DNA of 13,859 nt from an uncultured Thermoplasmata archaeon (lineage in GTDB: Archaea > Thermoplasmatota > Thermoplasmata > Methanomassiliicoccales > Methanomethylophilaceae): the NCBI GenBank assembly GCA_946545675.1, contig CAMNNR010000019.1, positions 1-13,859 on the forward strand, written 5' to 3'. The notes under the pieces are model-generated. The model worked only from the letters and a program-made list of their open reading frames with translations, searched no databases and was not told the DNA's origin. Shown here one piece after another: positions 6,277 to 12,982 of this stretch. Position 1 is the first letter of the stretch. Every line of letters starts with the position of its first letter. A program made the translations under genes and the position numbers.

Positions 6277-7641
6277 TCATCTTTTGGGGATGAGCACGAC
6301 AGCCGTCGTGCCGGCCCCCACCTTACTCTTTATCTCGAACGTTCCACCCATCATGGTCTTCAGACGGGAGCTTAGGTTCTCCAGCCCCACATGGCTCCTT
6401 CCCGTATCCGTCGGGGCATCGGTATCGAAGCCCACCCCGTTGTCGGTGATGGTGATCCTGTGGGCGTTCTCCAGTTCCTCGGTGATGATGGTCACGGTCC
6501 CGCCCTCCTCCTTCTGGGTGATGCCGTGTTTGATCGCGTTCTCGACGATCATCTGCAGGGTCATGGGGGGCACCTTGAAGTCCCTGTCGGGGGTGACGAA
6601 CACCACGTCGATCTTGTCCTTGAAGCGGAGTTTCTCGAGACCGACATAGGTCATGACGTGTTCCAGTTCCTTTTCGAAGGGGATCGGGGCCGTCTGGGAG
6701 ATGGTGCTGATGTTCTCCCCGAGATAGGTCTTGAATTTGCTTATGGCCTCGACTGTCTCCGGGGGATTGCCCTCCATCTCCATGATGTTGCTAAGGGCCT
6801 CGTCGAGCAGTTCCGGTTCGATGCGGGAGACCATCACCGCCACCTTGTGTTCGGTGAGGGCGGCATCGTTCTTCAGGATCTTCATACCACGGTCCTGATA
6901 GATCTCCCCGTAGACCACCATTCCGACGGCCACCAGGGACAAGGTAGTGAAGGATGGTACGTGGAATGGCAGGGAGAGGACTCCGGTGACCAGGGGGATC
7001 AGGATGCATACGAATAGTGCGTTCCTGTGTCTAGTGGTCGTCGCATGGCACAGTGCCAGATATATGCAGATGAGGGATAGGAGCACGGTCGGGATGGTGA
7101 GCGTCCACCAGAAGAAGGTGTTCACATAGACCAGGCCATCGGGATAGAACGCGTAACCTGTCAGATAGTTCGTAATGGTCAGAACGACCTCGATGGTCAT
7201 GAGTGTGAGGGCGATCCACTTGTACTTGACGGCAAATCCTTCCTCCAGGTCCATTATCTCCATCTCGTAGTTTATGAAGAGGTAGAGGATGGGGGGAAGG
7301 ATCAGGTGCTCGATATGATAGACCGCATTGAGCATGGATATGTTATGATACAGATCCACGGCCAGCCAGTAGCAGTATTCCACGCAGAGACTGAAGTATG
7401 CCGCCGAGAGGAGGCACATGATATAGAACACGCTGTTGCTGATCCTCCGGTCGAAGTATATGGACATGAAGAGGATGAAACACACACCCATGCCCGCCCC
7501 TATGATTGATGTGCAGACGCATCCGAGGTCGCTGAAGCTGCCTATGGCCGGCAGCACTATCGCGAATAACATCACCGCGCTCAGGATCATGAGGGCGGAT
7601 ACCGCGATGCATATGGGGTTCCAGTAATCCTTCAGGTCCAT
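6277..7641 (-). CDS. Membrane LytS/His_kinase-type sensor with intact ATP site but no phosphoacceptor histidine
   Basis: The 454-residue protein has about seven membrane helices (residues ~10-245), then a dimerisation segment and a HATPase domain. Its ATP-binding motifs are intact: MIVENAIKHGI (N-box, Asn368), ITDNGVGFD (G1, Asp400, Gly402, Gly404) and GRSHVGLENLSSRL (G2, Gly419), ending MGGTFEIKSKVGAGTTAVV. The His_kinase (PF06580-type) box, normally QxQPHFLxN, reads RIEPELLDEAL here, so Glu277 stands where the histidine should be, and the flanking Tyr/Asn are also changed. It should bind ATP but cannot autophosphorylate in the usual way. The gene overlaps the last 10 bases of the partner sensor upstream and has AAGGAGGAT seven bases before its ATG. 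Both share layout and are clear paralogues. The best reading is a catalytic subunit that phosphorylates its partner's histidine; an ATP-gated regulator is the alternative. Confidence 0.88.
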   Translation of the reverse strand: MDLKDYWNPICIAVSALMILSAVMLFAIVLPAIGSFSDLGCVCTSIIGAGMGVCFILFMSIYFDRRISNSVFYIMCLLSAAYFSLCVEYCYWLAVDLYHNISMLNAVYHIEHLILPPILYLFINYEMEIMDLEEGFAVKYKWIALTLMTIEVVLTITNYLTGYAFYPDGLVYVNTFFWWTLTIPTVLLSLICIYLALCHATTTRHRNALFVCILIPLVTGVLSLPFHVPSFTTLSLVAVGMVVYGEIYQDRGMKILKNDAALTEHKVAVMVSRIEPELLDEALSNIMEMEGNPPETVEAISKFKTYLGENISTISQTAPIPFEKELEHVMTYVGLEKLRFKDKIDVVFVTPDRDFKVPPMTLQMIVENAIKHGITQKEEGGTVTIITEELENAHRITITDNGVGFDTDAPTDTGRSHVGLENLSSRLKTMMGGTFEIKSKVGAGTTAVVLIPKR

Positions 7642-9014
7642 AGGGTATCCTCCTTGATGGCAGGTATTCTGATTTTGCAGTGGATGGAACCGTCCTCGTG
7701 GAGTTCGTTCGTTATGTCGCCTCCGACCATGGACTGCAGGCGCTTCTGGAGTACCAATATGTCCTCCGTTGTGGACCCGACGAATTCCTTGGACATCTCG
7801 GACGGATTCATGTCGATGATGGATATCGTATGGTAGTCGTCCTCCAGATTGCTCAGGATGTCCATGCGCACGGTGCCGTCGCCCTCGCGGAGGTTCAATT
7901 CTATGGCCTGTTCCAGGATGATCTTGACGGTGAGCGGGGGGATGAAGAAGCCGCTGTTCTGGGCATCGATCCTGACGTCGATGCGGTCGGAGTATTTCTG
8001 TTTCAGAATCCCTATGTAGGTCTCCACGTGGTCGAGTTCCCTCGACACGGGTATGGGGTTGATTTGCCCCAGGGAGTCAAGGTTCTTGCGCATGTAGTGT
8101 CCGAACTCGGCGATGGCGTCACGGGTCTCCATGGGATTGCCCTTGATGTTCATGATGGCGGTGAGGGCGTTGTACAGGAAGTGGGGCTGGATCTGCGAGA
8201 CCATGACTGCGGCACGCTGTTCCGCCATCTCCGCCTCGTACTTTATGAGGTCGCCGCTGCGTCCGAGGTAGATGTTTGCATACATCACCACAAGCATCAG
8301 CATCATCGTCTGATATTGCAGGGAGGTACCGTAGCTGTAGACCTGCATGACCGCGCTCAGCAACGGTATCAGGACATATGCCAGGAATACGACTTTCCTC
8401 CTGAGTTCTTTCTCGTTGGCGAGTATGGTAACAGAACAGAATATGCCCTCCAACCCGGGGGCTGCGAAGGACATGAAGAATGCGTAACCGCGGGTGTATA
8501 TCCCGGTATCTGGGTCTATGGTGAAGTACCATCCCGTGACGAGGTTGAGCGCGACCGCCGCAAGACCTATAACGACTACTGTCCTCATCGGGATGCGGAG
8601 ACTCTCCATCAGTCTGCCGTCCCTGTATATCCCGTAGATGTACATCCAGAAGGTGTACGGCATGAGGATGAGGAGCGCATACATGAAGTGGTTGAGGAAT
8701 TCGGTCAGATAAATCATGGACGCGTTGCCGTCGAAGACCCATCCGAGGATGTCCCAGAAGAGAAGATTGTGTTCGAACACCAGGAGGAACAGGAAGGCCC
8801 GCGTGTTGGTGTTCCGGAGGCGGTCCTTGGATATCGAGACGAAGATCACGGTGCAGATTATCATCCCGAAGGCATCGCCGGAAATGTTGACGATGATCTG
8901 GTTGTCCATCACGGGCAGGTCGGCGATGATAATAAGCAAAATAGCCAGAGCACAGGAGGCAGCCATCAAGACTGCGGTCAGAATCTCGACCGTGTTTGCC
9001 CTTATCTGTCTCAT
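7632..9014 (-). CDS. Membrane LytS/His_kinase-type sensor with phosphoacceptor histidine but degenerate ATP site
   Basis: The 460-residue protein has about seven to eight membrane helices (~11-250) including the segment NLLFWDILGWVFDGN, then a linker helix and the His_kinase box SQIQPHFLYNALTAIMNI with His278 intact. The following HATPase-like domain has lost its nucleotide motifs. The N-box reads IILEQAIELNL (Asn replaced by Gln369, KHG replaced by ELN). G1 reads IIDMNPSEMS, keeping the Asp but none of the glycines. No G2 glycine motif is seen (TTEDILVLQKRLQSM). It is therefore probably unable to bind ATP and needs another kinase to phosphorylate His278. The start ATG at 9012-9014 has AGGAG about ten bases upstream. 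It is first in a two-gene operon with the complementary sensor. No response regulator lies beside it. Signal unknown. Confidence 0.88.
   Translation of the reverse strand: MRQIRANTVEILTAVLMAASCALAILLIIIADLPVMDNQIIVNISGDAFGMIICTVIFVSISKDRLRNTNTRAFLFLLVFEHNLLFWDILGWVFDGNASMIYLTEFLNHFMYALLILMPYTFWMYIYGIYRDGRLMESLRIPMRTVVVIGLAAVALNLVTGWYFTIDPDTGIYTRGYAFFMSFAAPGLEGIFCSVTILANEKELRRKVVFLAYVLIPLLSAVMQVYSYGTSLQYQTMMLMLVVMYANIYLGRSGDLIKYEAEMAEQRAAVMVSQIQPHFLYNALTAIMNIKGNPMETRDAIAEFGHYMRKNLDSLGQINPIPVSRELDHVETYIGILKQKYSDRIDVRIDAQNSGFFIPPLTVKIILEQAIELNLREGDGTVRMDILSNLEDDYHTISIIDMNPSEMSKEFVGSTTEDILVLQKRLQSMVGGDITNELHEDGSIHCKIRIPAIKEDTLWT
7647..7655 (-). promoter_or_regulatory. Strong Shine-Dalgarno site for the second sensor gene
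   Basis: The minus strand reads AAGGAGGAT, seven bases from the GGAGG core to the ATG at 7641, inside the 3' end of the upstream sensor gene. It shows the second gene is reinitiated at high efficiency on the same message, which favours matched amounts of the two proteins. Confidence 0.75.
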
Positions 9015-9064
9015 TCGATATCGTCTCCTGGGGATTGGGCTTCGAGACGAAATCGTAGGATTCG

Positions 9065-9075
9065 ATTATAAATTT
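9065..9075 (-). promoter_or_regulatory. TATA box of the sensor operon
   Basis: The minus strand reads AAATTTATAAT, centred about 55 bases before the ATG at 9014. That leaves a leader of some 25-30 bases holding the AGGAG ribosome site, unlike the leaderless genes nearby. It lies in the 99-base gap after purA. Confidence 0.5.
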
Positions 9076-9113
9076 AGTGTTGGAAAGGAGGGGCCGGAGC
9101 CCCTGGGTTATGA

Positions 9114-10418
9114 TCAGTTCCACCAGTCTGCCTTGCGGCCGATGGTCTCATCCCTGTCGGGTCCGAGGGAGATGATGTCGGCCGGGGTGCCGGTCTCTTT
9201 CTCGATGAAGGCGATGTAGTCCTTCATCTCCTTGGGGAGTGCGTCGTATCCTCCCTTCACGAGGGCCTCGGTGTCGTCCCATCCCTTCCATCCCTTGAGG
9301 GTGGTGTAGACGGGTTTGGCCCTCTCGAGCTTCTTGATGGATGCGGGGAAGTACCTGGTCTTCTGACCGTCGATCTCGTAGGCGGTGCACACGGGCAGTT
9401 CCTCGTAGTCGTTGAGGACGTCGAGCTTGGTGATGGCGAGGTTGTCGAATCCGCAGAGGGTCTTGGCGTGGTTGACCACGACGAGGTCGAGCCATCCGCA
9501 CCTCCTTCCCCTTCCGGTGGTTACTCCGAACTCTCCGCCCTTCTTCTGGAGGCTCTCCTCCTCTTCGCCGTGGAGCTCGGTCACGAAGGGGCCCTCTCCG
9601 ACGTGGGTGGTGTAGGCCTTGACGACTCCCATGCAGTGGTTGAGCCTGCTGGGGGCGATTCCGGAACCGGTGCAGATTCCTCCGCCGGTGGTGGAGGATG
9701 AAGTAACGAAGGGGTAGGTTCCGTGGTCGATGTCGAGCATGGCACCCTGGGCACCCTCGAGCATGACGTTCTTGCCCTCGTCGAGGGATTCGTTGATGAG
9801 AACGCCGGTGTCCACGATGTACCTTCCGAGTTTCTCTCCCCATCCGGTCATCTTGTCGAGCAGGGATTCAACGGTGCAGCTGCATCCCTCGGCATCGAGC
9901 ATGTTCATGAGGTCTTTCTTGTAGGGGAGGAGCAGGGAGATCTTCTCCTCGAGGGTCTCCTTCTCCAGCAGGTCGCCGGCCCTGAATCCGATCCTGGCGA
10001 TCTTGTCCTGGTAGCTGGGTCCGATACCCTTCTTGGTGGTTCCGACGGGCTTTTTGCCGCGGTATTTCTCCTCGGCGCCGTCGAGCTTCTTGTGATAGTT
10101 CATGATGAGTGCGGCACGGTCGGAGATCCTGAGTCCCTCGATGCTGCCTCCGGCCTCCTCGACGCCCTTGATCTCGTCGAGGAGCTCCTCGATGTTGACC
10201 ACGGTACCGTTACCGATGACGGCCAGCTTGCCGGGCCTGACGACTCCCGATGGGAGTCCGTGGAGTTTGAAAACCTTGTCGCCGACGACGATCGTGTGTC
10301 CGGCGTTGTTGCCTCCCTGGAAACGGACGATGAGGTCCGCTTTCTCATCGAGGTAGTCTATGATCTTTCCTTTACCTTCGTCGCCCCATTGGGACCCGAT
10401 GACTGCTAGGCTCGGCAT
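9114..10418 (-). CDS. purA: Adenylosuccinate synthetase
   Basis: This enzyme joins IMP and aspartate with GTP hydrolysis to make adenylosuccinate, the first committed step from IMP to AMP. The 434-residue sequence opens MPSLAVIGSQWGDEGKGKIIDYL, the GTP/IMP-binding signature with catalytic Asp13. GGNNAGHT (about 35-42) holds the second catalytic residue, His41. The VGTTKKGIGPSY motif, LEGAQGAMLDIDHGTYPFVTSS and TTGRGRRCGWLDLVVV all match the family, as does the length. The ATG at 10416-10418 starts right at the signature and sits about 33 bases after a TATA box with no Shine-Dalgarno motif, so it is probably leaderless. It is its own transcription unit, in the same direction as trm1 upstream and the sensor pair downstream. 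Confidence 0.97.
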   Translation of the reverse strand: MPSLAVIGSQWGDEGKGKIIDYLDEKADLIVRFQGGNNAGHTIVVGDKVFKLHGLPSGVVRPGKLAVIGNGTVVNIEELLDEIKGVEEAGGSIEGLRISDRAALIMNYHKKLDGAEEKYRGKKPVGTTKKGIGPSYQDKIARIGFRAGDLLEKETLEEKISLLLPYKKDLMNMLDAEGCSCTVESLLDKMTGWGEKLGRYIVDTGVLINESLDEGKNVMLEGAQGAMLDIDHGTYPFVTSSSTTGGGICTGSGIAPSRLNHCMGVVKAYTTHVGEGPFVTELHGEEEESLQKKGGEFGVTTGRGRRCGWLDLVVVNHAKTLCGFDNLAITKLDVLNDYEELPVCTAYEIDGQKTRYFPASIKKLERAKPVYTTLKGWKGWDDTEALVKGGYDALPKEMKDYIAFIEKETGTPADIISLGPDRDETIGRKADWWN

Positions 10419-10446
10419 ATGAAATCATGACAAGATAGGCCAACCC

Positions 10447-10456
10447 CATTTATAGG
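10447..10456 (-). promoter_or_regulatory. TATA box of purA
   Basis: The minus strand reads CCTATAAATG, centred about 33 bases before the purA ATG, in the 87-base gap after trm1. Confidence 0.6.
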
Positions 10457-10505
10457 TTATCGGGGGTAGTCGCGGGAACATCGTTCAGTGCGATGCTGAT
10501 GCTCC

Positions 10506-11633
10506 TCATTCCCTCTTGGGGGCGGGGGTGGCGTGGGCCACCTCGCGGTAGACGGCGAGGATGTCCTTCAGGGGGAGTTCGGTGACGAACGAGGTAGGTG
10601 AGAAATGGGTCTTGGAGGTGGGGCAGAGCTCGTTCATTCTCTCCACGAAGAGGTCGAGGTTGGGCGGGGACAGCTTGGTGTAGGAGGAGAGCTCGCTCAT
10701 GTCGTACACGAACGGAACGGAATCGATCTCGTCCCTCCAGATGTCCAGCATCTTGGAGCACTTCTTCTCCTTCGCCATACCCTCAGGCTGCATCCTGTTG
10801 AGAAGCTCCTTGTCGAAGAGGGGTCCGAGCCAGAACGGGCCCAGCTTATGGTCGGAGTCATACTCCTTCACCGCCTCCCTCTCCAGGTTCTGCATGTCGT
10901 ACCTCATGTACCCGAGCTGGTCGAGCATCCTGTCGCAGGCGGTGGTGCCGCTCTCGATTTGGATATACGTCCTGTAATAGTGGTCGGCGCTGAAGGAGAG
11001 CAGGGGGCGCATGCCCATGTCGAACTTCCCCATCTCCCTCGCGATGGTGCAGAGGAGGATGCGGAGCCCTCCCTCGTGGCACATGTATCCCCTGATGGGT
11101 TCGCACTGGTACCTGCGTCTGCATTTCGGTGCCTGTGCGCCTGCCAGGGGTGCGGTGTCCGTGGCGGTCACCGCGAGCACTCCCCGCTTGCGGGTCCCGC
11201 GGATGGCTGACTGTATGAACAGCGAGGGGGAACCGAACGGGTCCAGGTCGACGTAATCGAAGGAGTTGTCGGCGAAGAGGGCGTGCATGTTGGCGTGGCT
11301 CGGGGTCACGTTGGAGAGGTTATTGAGTTCGATGTTGGCCTTGATGTAGGGGATGGCATTCTCGTCGAAGTCGTTGGCGGTGACCTCTGTGCCAGGTACT
11401 TCGTTGGCTATCCTCACCGCCCTGCTGCCGGTGGCGGTCATGGCATCGGCCACGGTCATGGTCGGCTTCTCCAATGCCCGGAGGAGCATGATGCTCACAT
11501 CACGGTTGAAGGCCATCTGTTCGTTGAAGAATACGGAACCGGCGTTGATCTTGCCGGGACCTTGGGTGGAATGTACTTCGGGGACCAGGAGTCTGGTCTT
11601 CCCTTCGGTGATGACAGTGCCAGAGGGGCTCAA
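10506..11633 (-). CDS. trm1: tRNA (guanine(26)-N(2))-dimethyltransferase
   Basis: This SAM-dependent enzyme makes N2,N2-dimethylguanosine at position 26 of tRNAs, a modification of archaea and eukaryotes. The 375-residue length matches archaeal Trm1. GSVFFNEQMAFNRDVSI (about 32-48), DAMTATGSRAVR (SAM site, 63-74), DLDPFGSP (129-136, catalytic/base-binding) and TATDTAPLAGA (156-166) are the family motifs. The C-terminal domain includes HKLGPFWLGPLFDKEL. The start is TTG at 11631-11633: an in-frame TGA lies two codons upstream, no ATG follows before the conserved N-terminal motif, and GGTGA is six bases upstream. Its TTG overlaps the TGA of the THEP1 gene as TTGA, so translation of the two is coupled. 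A rare start and overlap may tune its level. Confidence 0.95.
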   Translation of the reverse strand: MSPSGTVITEGKTRLLVPEVHSTQGPGKINAGSVFFNEQMAFNRDVSIMLLRALEKPTMTVADAMTATGSRAVRIANEVPGTEVTANDFDENAIPYIKANIELNNLSNVTPSHANMHALFADNSFDYVDLDPFGSPSLFIQSAIRGTRKRGVLAVTATDTAPLAGAQAPKCRRRYQCEPIRGYMCHEGGLRILLCTIAREMGKFDMGMRPLLSFSADHYYRTYIQIESGTTACDRMLDQLGYMRYDMQNLEREAVKEYDSDHKLGPFWLGPLFDKELLNRMQPEGMAKEKKCSKMLDIWRDEIDSVPFVYDMSELSSYTKLSPPNLDLFVERMNELCPTSKTHFSPTSFVTELPLKDILAVYREVAHATPAPKRE

Positions 11634-12178
11634 ATGTTTTCACCGCTCATGAGTTTGACGATCTTGTAGGGGAGGATGTTCCTGTTGGTGGGGGTCACCT
11701 CGAGTATCCTCACGTCGTCCCTCCTCCTGATGTCCTGCAGGAGGGGGTTCCTGGATTTCTTGTGGATGGGGAGGATCATGGGTTTGTCCACGTCGAGGGC
11801 TTCCTTGACTATGTCCACGAATGCCTGGCTCTCCACCTCCGCCTTGCCTACCTCATCTATGATTATGATGTCGCAGGTCTCGCAGGCGGCCCTGATGGCG
11901 TCGATGGCGACGGATTCGAAAAGCGAAAGGTCCACTCCGAGGTTGCCGATGGTGATCTTGCTCTCGATGTCGGGGTTGGCGAAGACTATCTCCTCCCCGG
12001 TGAGTATGTTCCTCACCTTGACACCGATGTCGTGCCTGCCGTCGCTGAGTTTCTCGTCGATCATCCCGCCGACGGTAAGCTCCTCCTCGTTGGTCAACAT
12101 GTCGATCACGCGCTTGAGCGTGAAGGTCTTACCTGAACCTGGTAGTCCCGTAATACCTATCTTGATGTTGTTGACCAT
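11630..12178 (-). CDS. THEP1-family nucleoside-triphosphatase
   Basis: This is a 182-residue P-loop NTPase of the THEP1 family. GITGLPGSGKT is the Walker A motif (8-18), CDIIIIDEVGKAE the Walker B (Asp108, Glu109), and GVKVRNILTGEE plus PILPIHKKSRNPLL fit family positions. Members hydrolyse a broad range of NTPs in vitro; the cell role is unknown, and nucleotide or RNA metabolism has been suggested. The true start is the ATG at 12176-12178: it begins directly before the P-loop as in the family and AGGTGC lies six bases upstream. A longer in-frame reading to 12277 would run over the TATA box and is rejected. Overlap with trm1 (TTGA) suggests the two act in one process or simply share a message. 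Confidence 0.92.
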   Translation of the reverse strand: MVNNIKIGITGLPGSGKTFTLKRVIDMLTNEEELTVGGMIDEKLSDGRHDIGVKVRNILTGEEIVFANPDIESKITIGNLGVDLSLFESVAIDAIRAACETCDIIIIDEVGKAEVESQAFVDIVKEALDVDKPMILPIHKKSRNPLLQDIRRRDDVRILEVTPTNRNILPYKIVKLMSGENI

Positions 12179-12210
12179 TGAATAGCACCTTACGGAGAAT
12201 ATCGTTTTTA

Positions 12211-12221
12211 GTATATATAAA
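12211..12221 (-). promoter_or_regulatory. TATA box of the THEP1-trm1 operon
   Basis: The minus strand reads TTTATATATAC, centred about 38 bases before the ATG at 12178, leaving a short leader that carries the AGGTGC ribosome site. It lies in the 108-base gap after mptD. Confidence 0.65.
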
Positions 12222-12286
12222 CTAACGAATGCTGGCCAATAAAAACCGTATATAATCCTGACGTTTACCGTCCCCAAAATCGGTTT

Positions 12287-12667
12287 TTAAGCTTTTTTCA
12301 CATCCGAGATATACATCAGCGGGTATTGGAGTTCCTCGTCGTAACGCATCTCCGCGGTGACGACCGTGCCGTCGAGGGATATAGTGACAACTGCATCGAT
12401 CATGTCGCCGGTGAGGGATGTGTACGAATACTGGTCCTCTTTTCCTCCCGCTCCCCTGCGGATCCTGACTTTGGCATCGAGGACGTAGGGTTGGACGCGG
12501 ATGCATTCGGCGATCGTGTCCTCCAGATCGGCGACGTTCCTGTCGCAGAACGGTGTTCCCACGAACTGGTGGTAGATGGTGGCCATCTTGATCCCCGCTT
12601 CGAAGCATGCACGTTCGCCTACCGAACATCTGAACCTGGATGATGCTGCATCTTCCCTATCGCTCAT
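12287..12667 (-). CDS. mptD: Archaeal dihydroneopterin aldolase (MptD family)
   Basis: MptD cleaves 7,8-dihydroneopterin to 6-hydroxymethyl-dihydropterin and glycolaldehyde, feeding tetrahydromethanopterin (or folate) synthesis. The 126-residue sequence matches this archaea-specific family (DUF381): ERACFEAGIKMATIYHQFVGTP (about 18-39) at the N-terminus and YDEELQYPLMYISDV at the C-terminus. Glu23 and His33, ten residues apart, correspond to the active-site Glu and His I recall for the M. jannaschii enzyme. I start it at the ATG 12665-12667, which lies about 27 bases after a TATA box (leaderless). An in-frame GTG at 12703 would lie upstream of that promoter. It ends in TAA, the only complete gene here that does. 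C1-carrier synthesis fits a methanogen. Confidence 0.88.
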   Translation of the reverse strand: MSDREDAASSRFRCSVGERACFEAGIKMATIYHQFVGTPFCDRNVADLEDTIAECIRVQPYVLDAKVRIRRGAGGKEDQYSYTSLTGDMIDAVVTISLDGTVVTAEMRYDEELQYPLMYISDVKKA

Positions 12668-12688
12668 AGCTGACGTATCGGGGAGGTC

Positions 12689-12698
12689 GTATAAGTTT
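12689..12698 (-). promoter_or_regulatory. TATA box of mptD
   Basis: The minus strand reads AAACTTATAC, centred about 27 bases before the ATG at 12667. It sets the start and marks the transcript as leaderless. The motif could also serve the small plus-strand ORF at 12747. Confidence 0.55.
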
Positions 12699-12746
12699 GT
12701 CACACCCAGACCGGCGAAGAAATCCGTGAGTTTCTACGGATGAGTG

Positions 12747-12887
12747 ATGGATATCTCCAAGACGATAGTCACCGGAGCCACCGGAAATGTTACCGCATCT
12801 GCGAAGGCCCTTACCGATTCTGATATGGCGGCCCTGCCCGAGGATACTAGGAAACTGCAAATCGGGGCCCCGACCAAGAAGCAGTGA
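12747..12887 (+). CDS. Possible 46-residue small protein
   Basis: An ATG at 12747 opens 46 codons to TGA at 12885. The product reads MDISKTIVTGATGNVTASAK, then ALTDSDMAALPEDTRKLQIGAPTKKQ. It is a Thr/Ala-rich, soluble peptide with no membrane segment and no family I recognise. The phrase VTGATGNVT superficially recalls the glycine-rich start of NAD(P)-binding (NmrA-like) proteins, but nothing of that fold follows. Only a weak GTGAG lies upstream and a TATA-like motif at about 12689 is shared with mptD. It fills the gap between mptD and nadA; coding status is uncertain. Confidence 0.35.
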   Translation: MDISKTIVTGATGNVTASAKALTDSDMAALPEDTRKLQIGAPTKKQ

Positions 12888-12950
12888 GCTGAAAACATCT
12901 TAACGGAATGGTGCTGTCTCAGGTATCATTGCCGAACAACTGTCACATAC

Positions 12951-12963
12951 TTTTTTAAATAAG
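12951..12963 (+). promoter_or_regulatory. TATA box of nadA
   Basis: TTTTTTAAATAAG is centred about 26 bases before the ATG at 12983, the spacing of a leaderless transcript. The bases before the ATG (CCGTTTTTC) hold no Shine-Dalgarno motif. Confidence 0.6.
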
Positions 12964-12982
12964 TCCACAGTAACCGTTTTTC

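Noticed and set aside
7680..9071. Long plus-strand open frame opposite the first sensor gene (463 codons)
   Set aside because: It is the antisense shadow of the sensor gene: the product is rich in His, Asp, Val and Gly from reverse-complement codons, with no recognisable fold, while the minus strand has clear kinase motifs and membrane helices.
9723..10409. Long plus-strand frame opposite purA, plus a minus-strand Arg/His-rich frame at 9148-9843
   Set aside because: Both are shadows of the well-supported purA gene; biased composition and no motifs.
12179..12277. N-terminal extension of the THEP1 protein to 12277
   Set aside because: The extension spans the TATA box and ribosome site; the ATG at 12178 directly precedes the P-loop as in the family.
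12668..12703. GTG start of mptD at 12703
   Set aside because: The TATA box lies inside this extension at the right distance for the ATG at 12667, and family length fits the shorter form.
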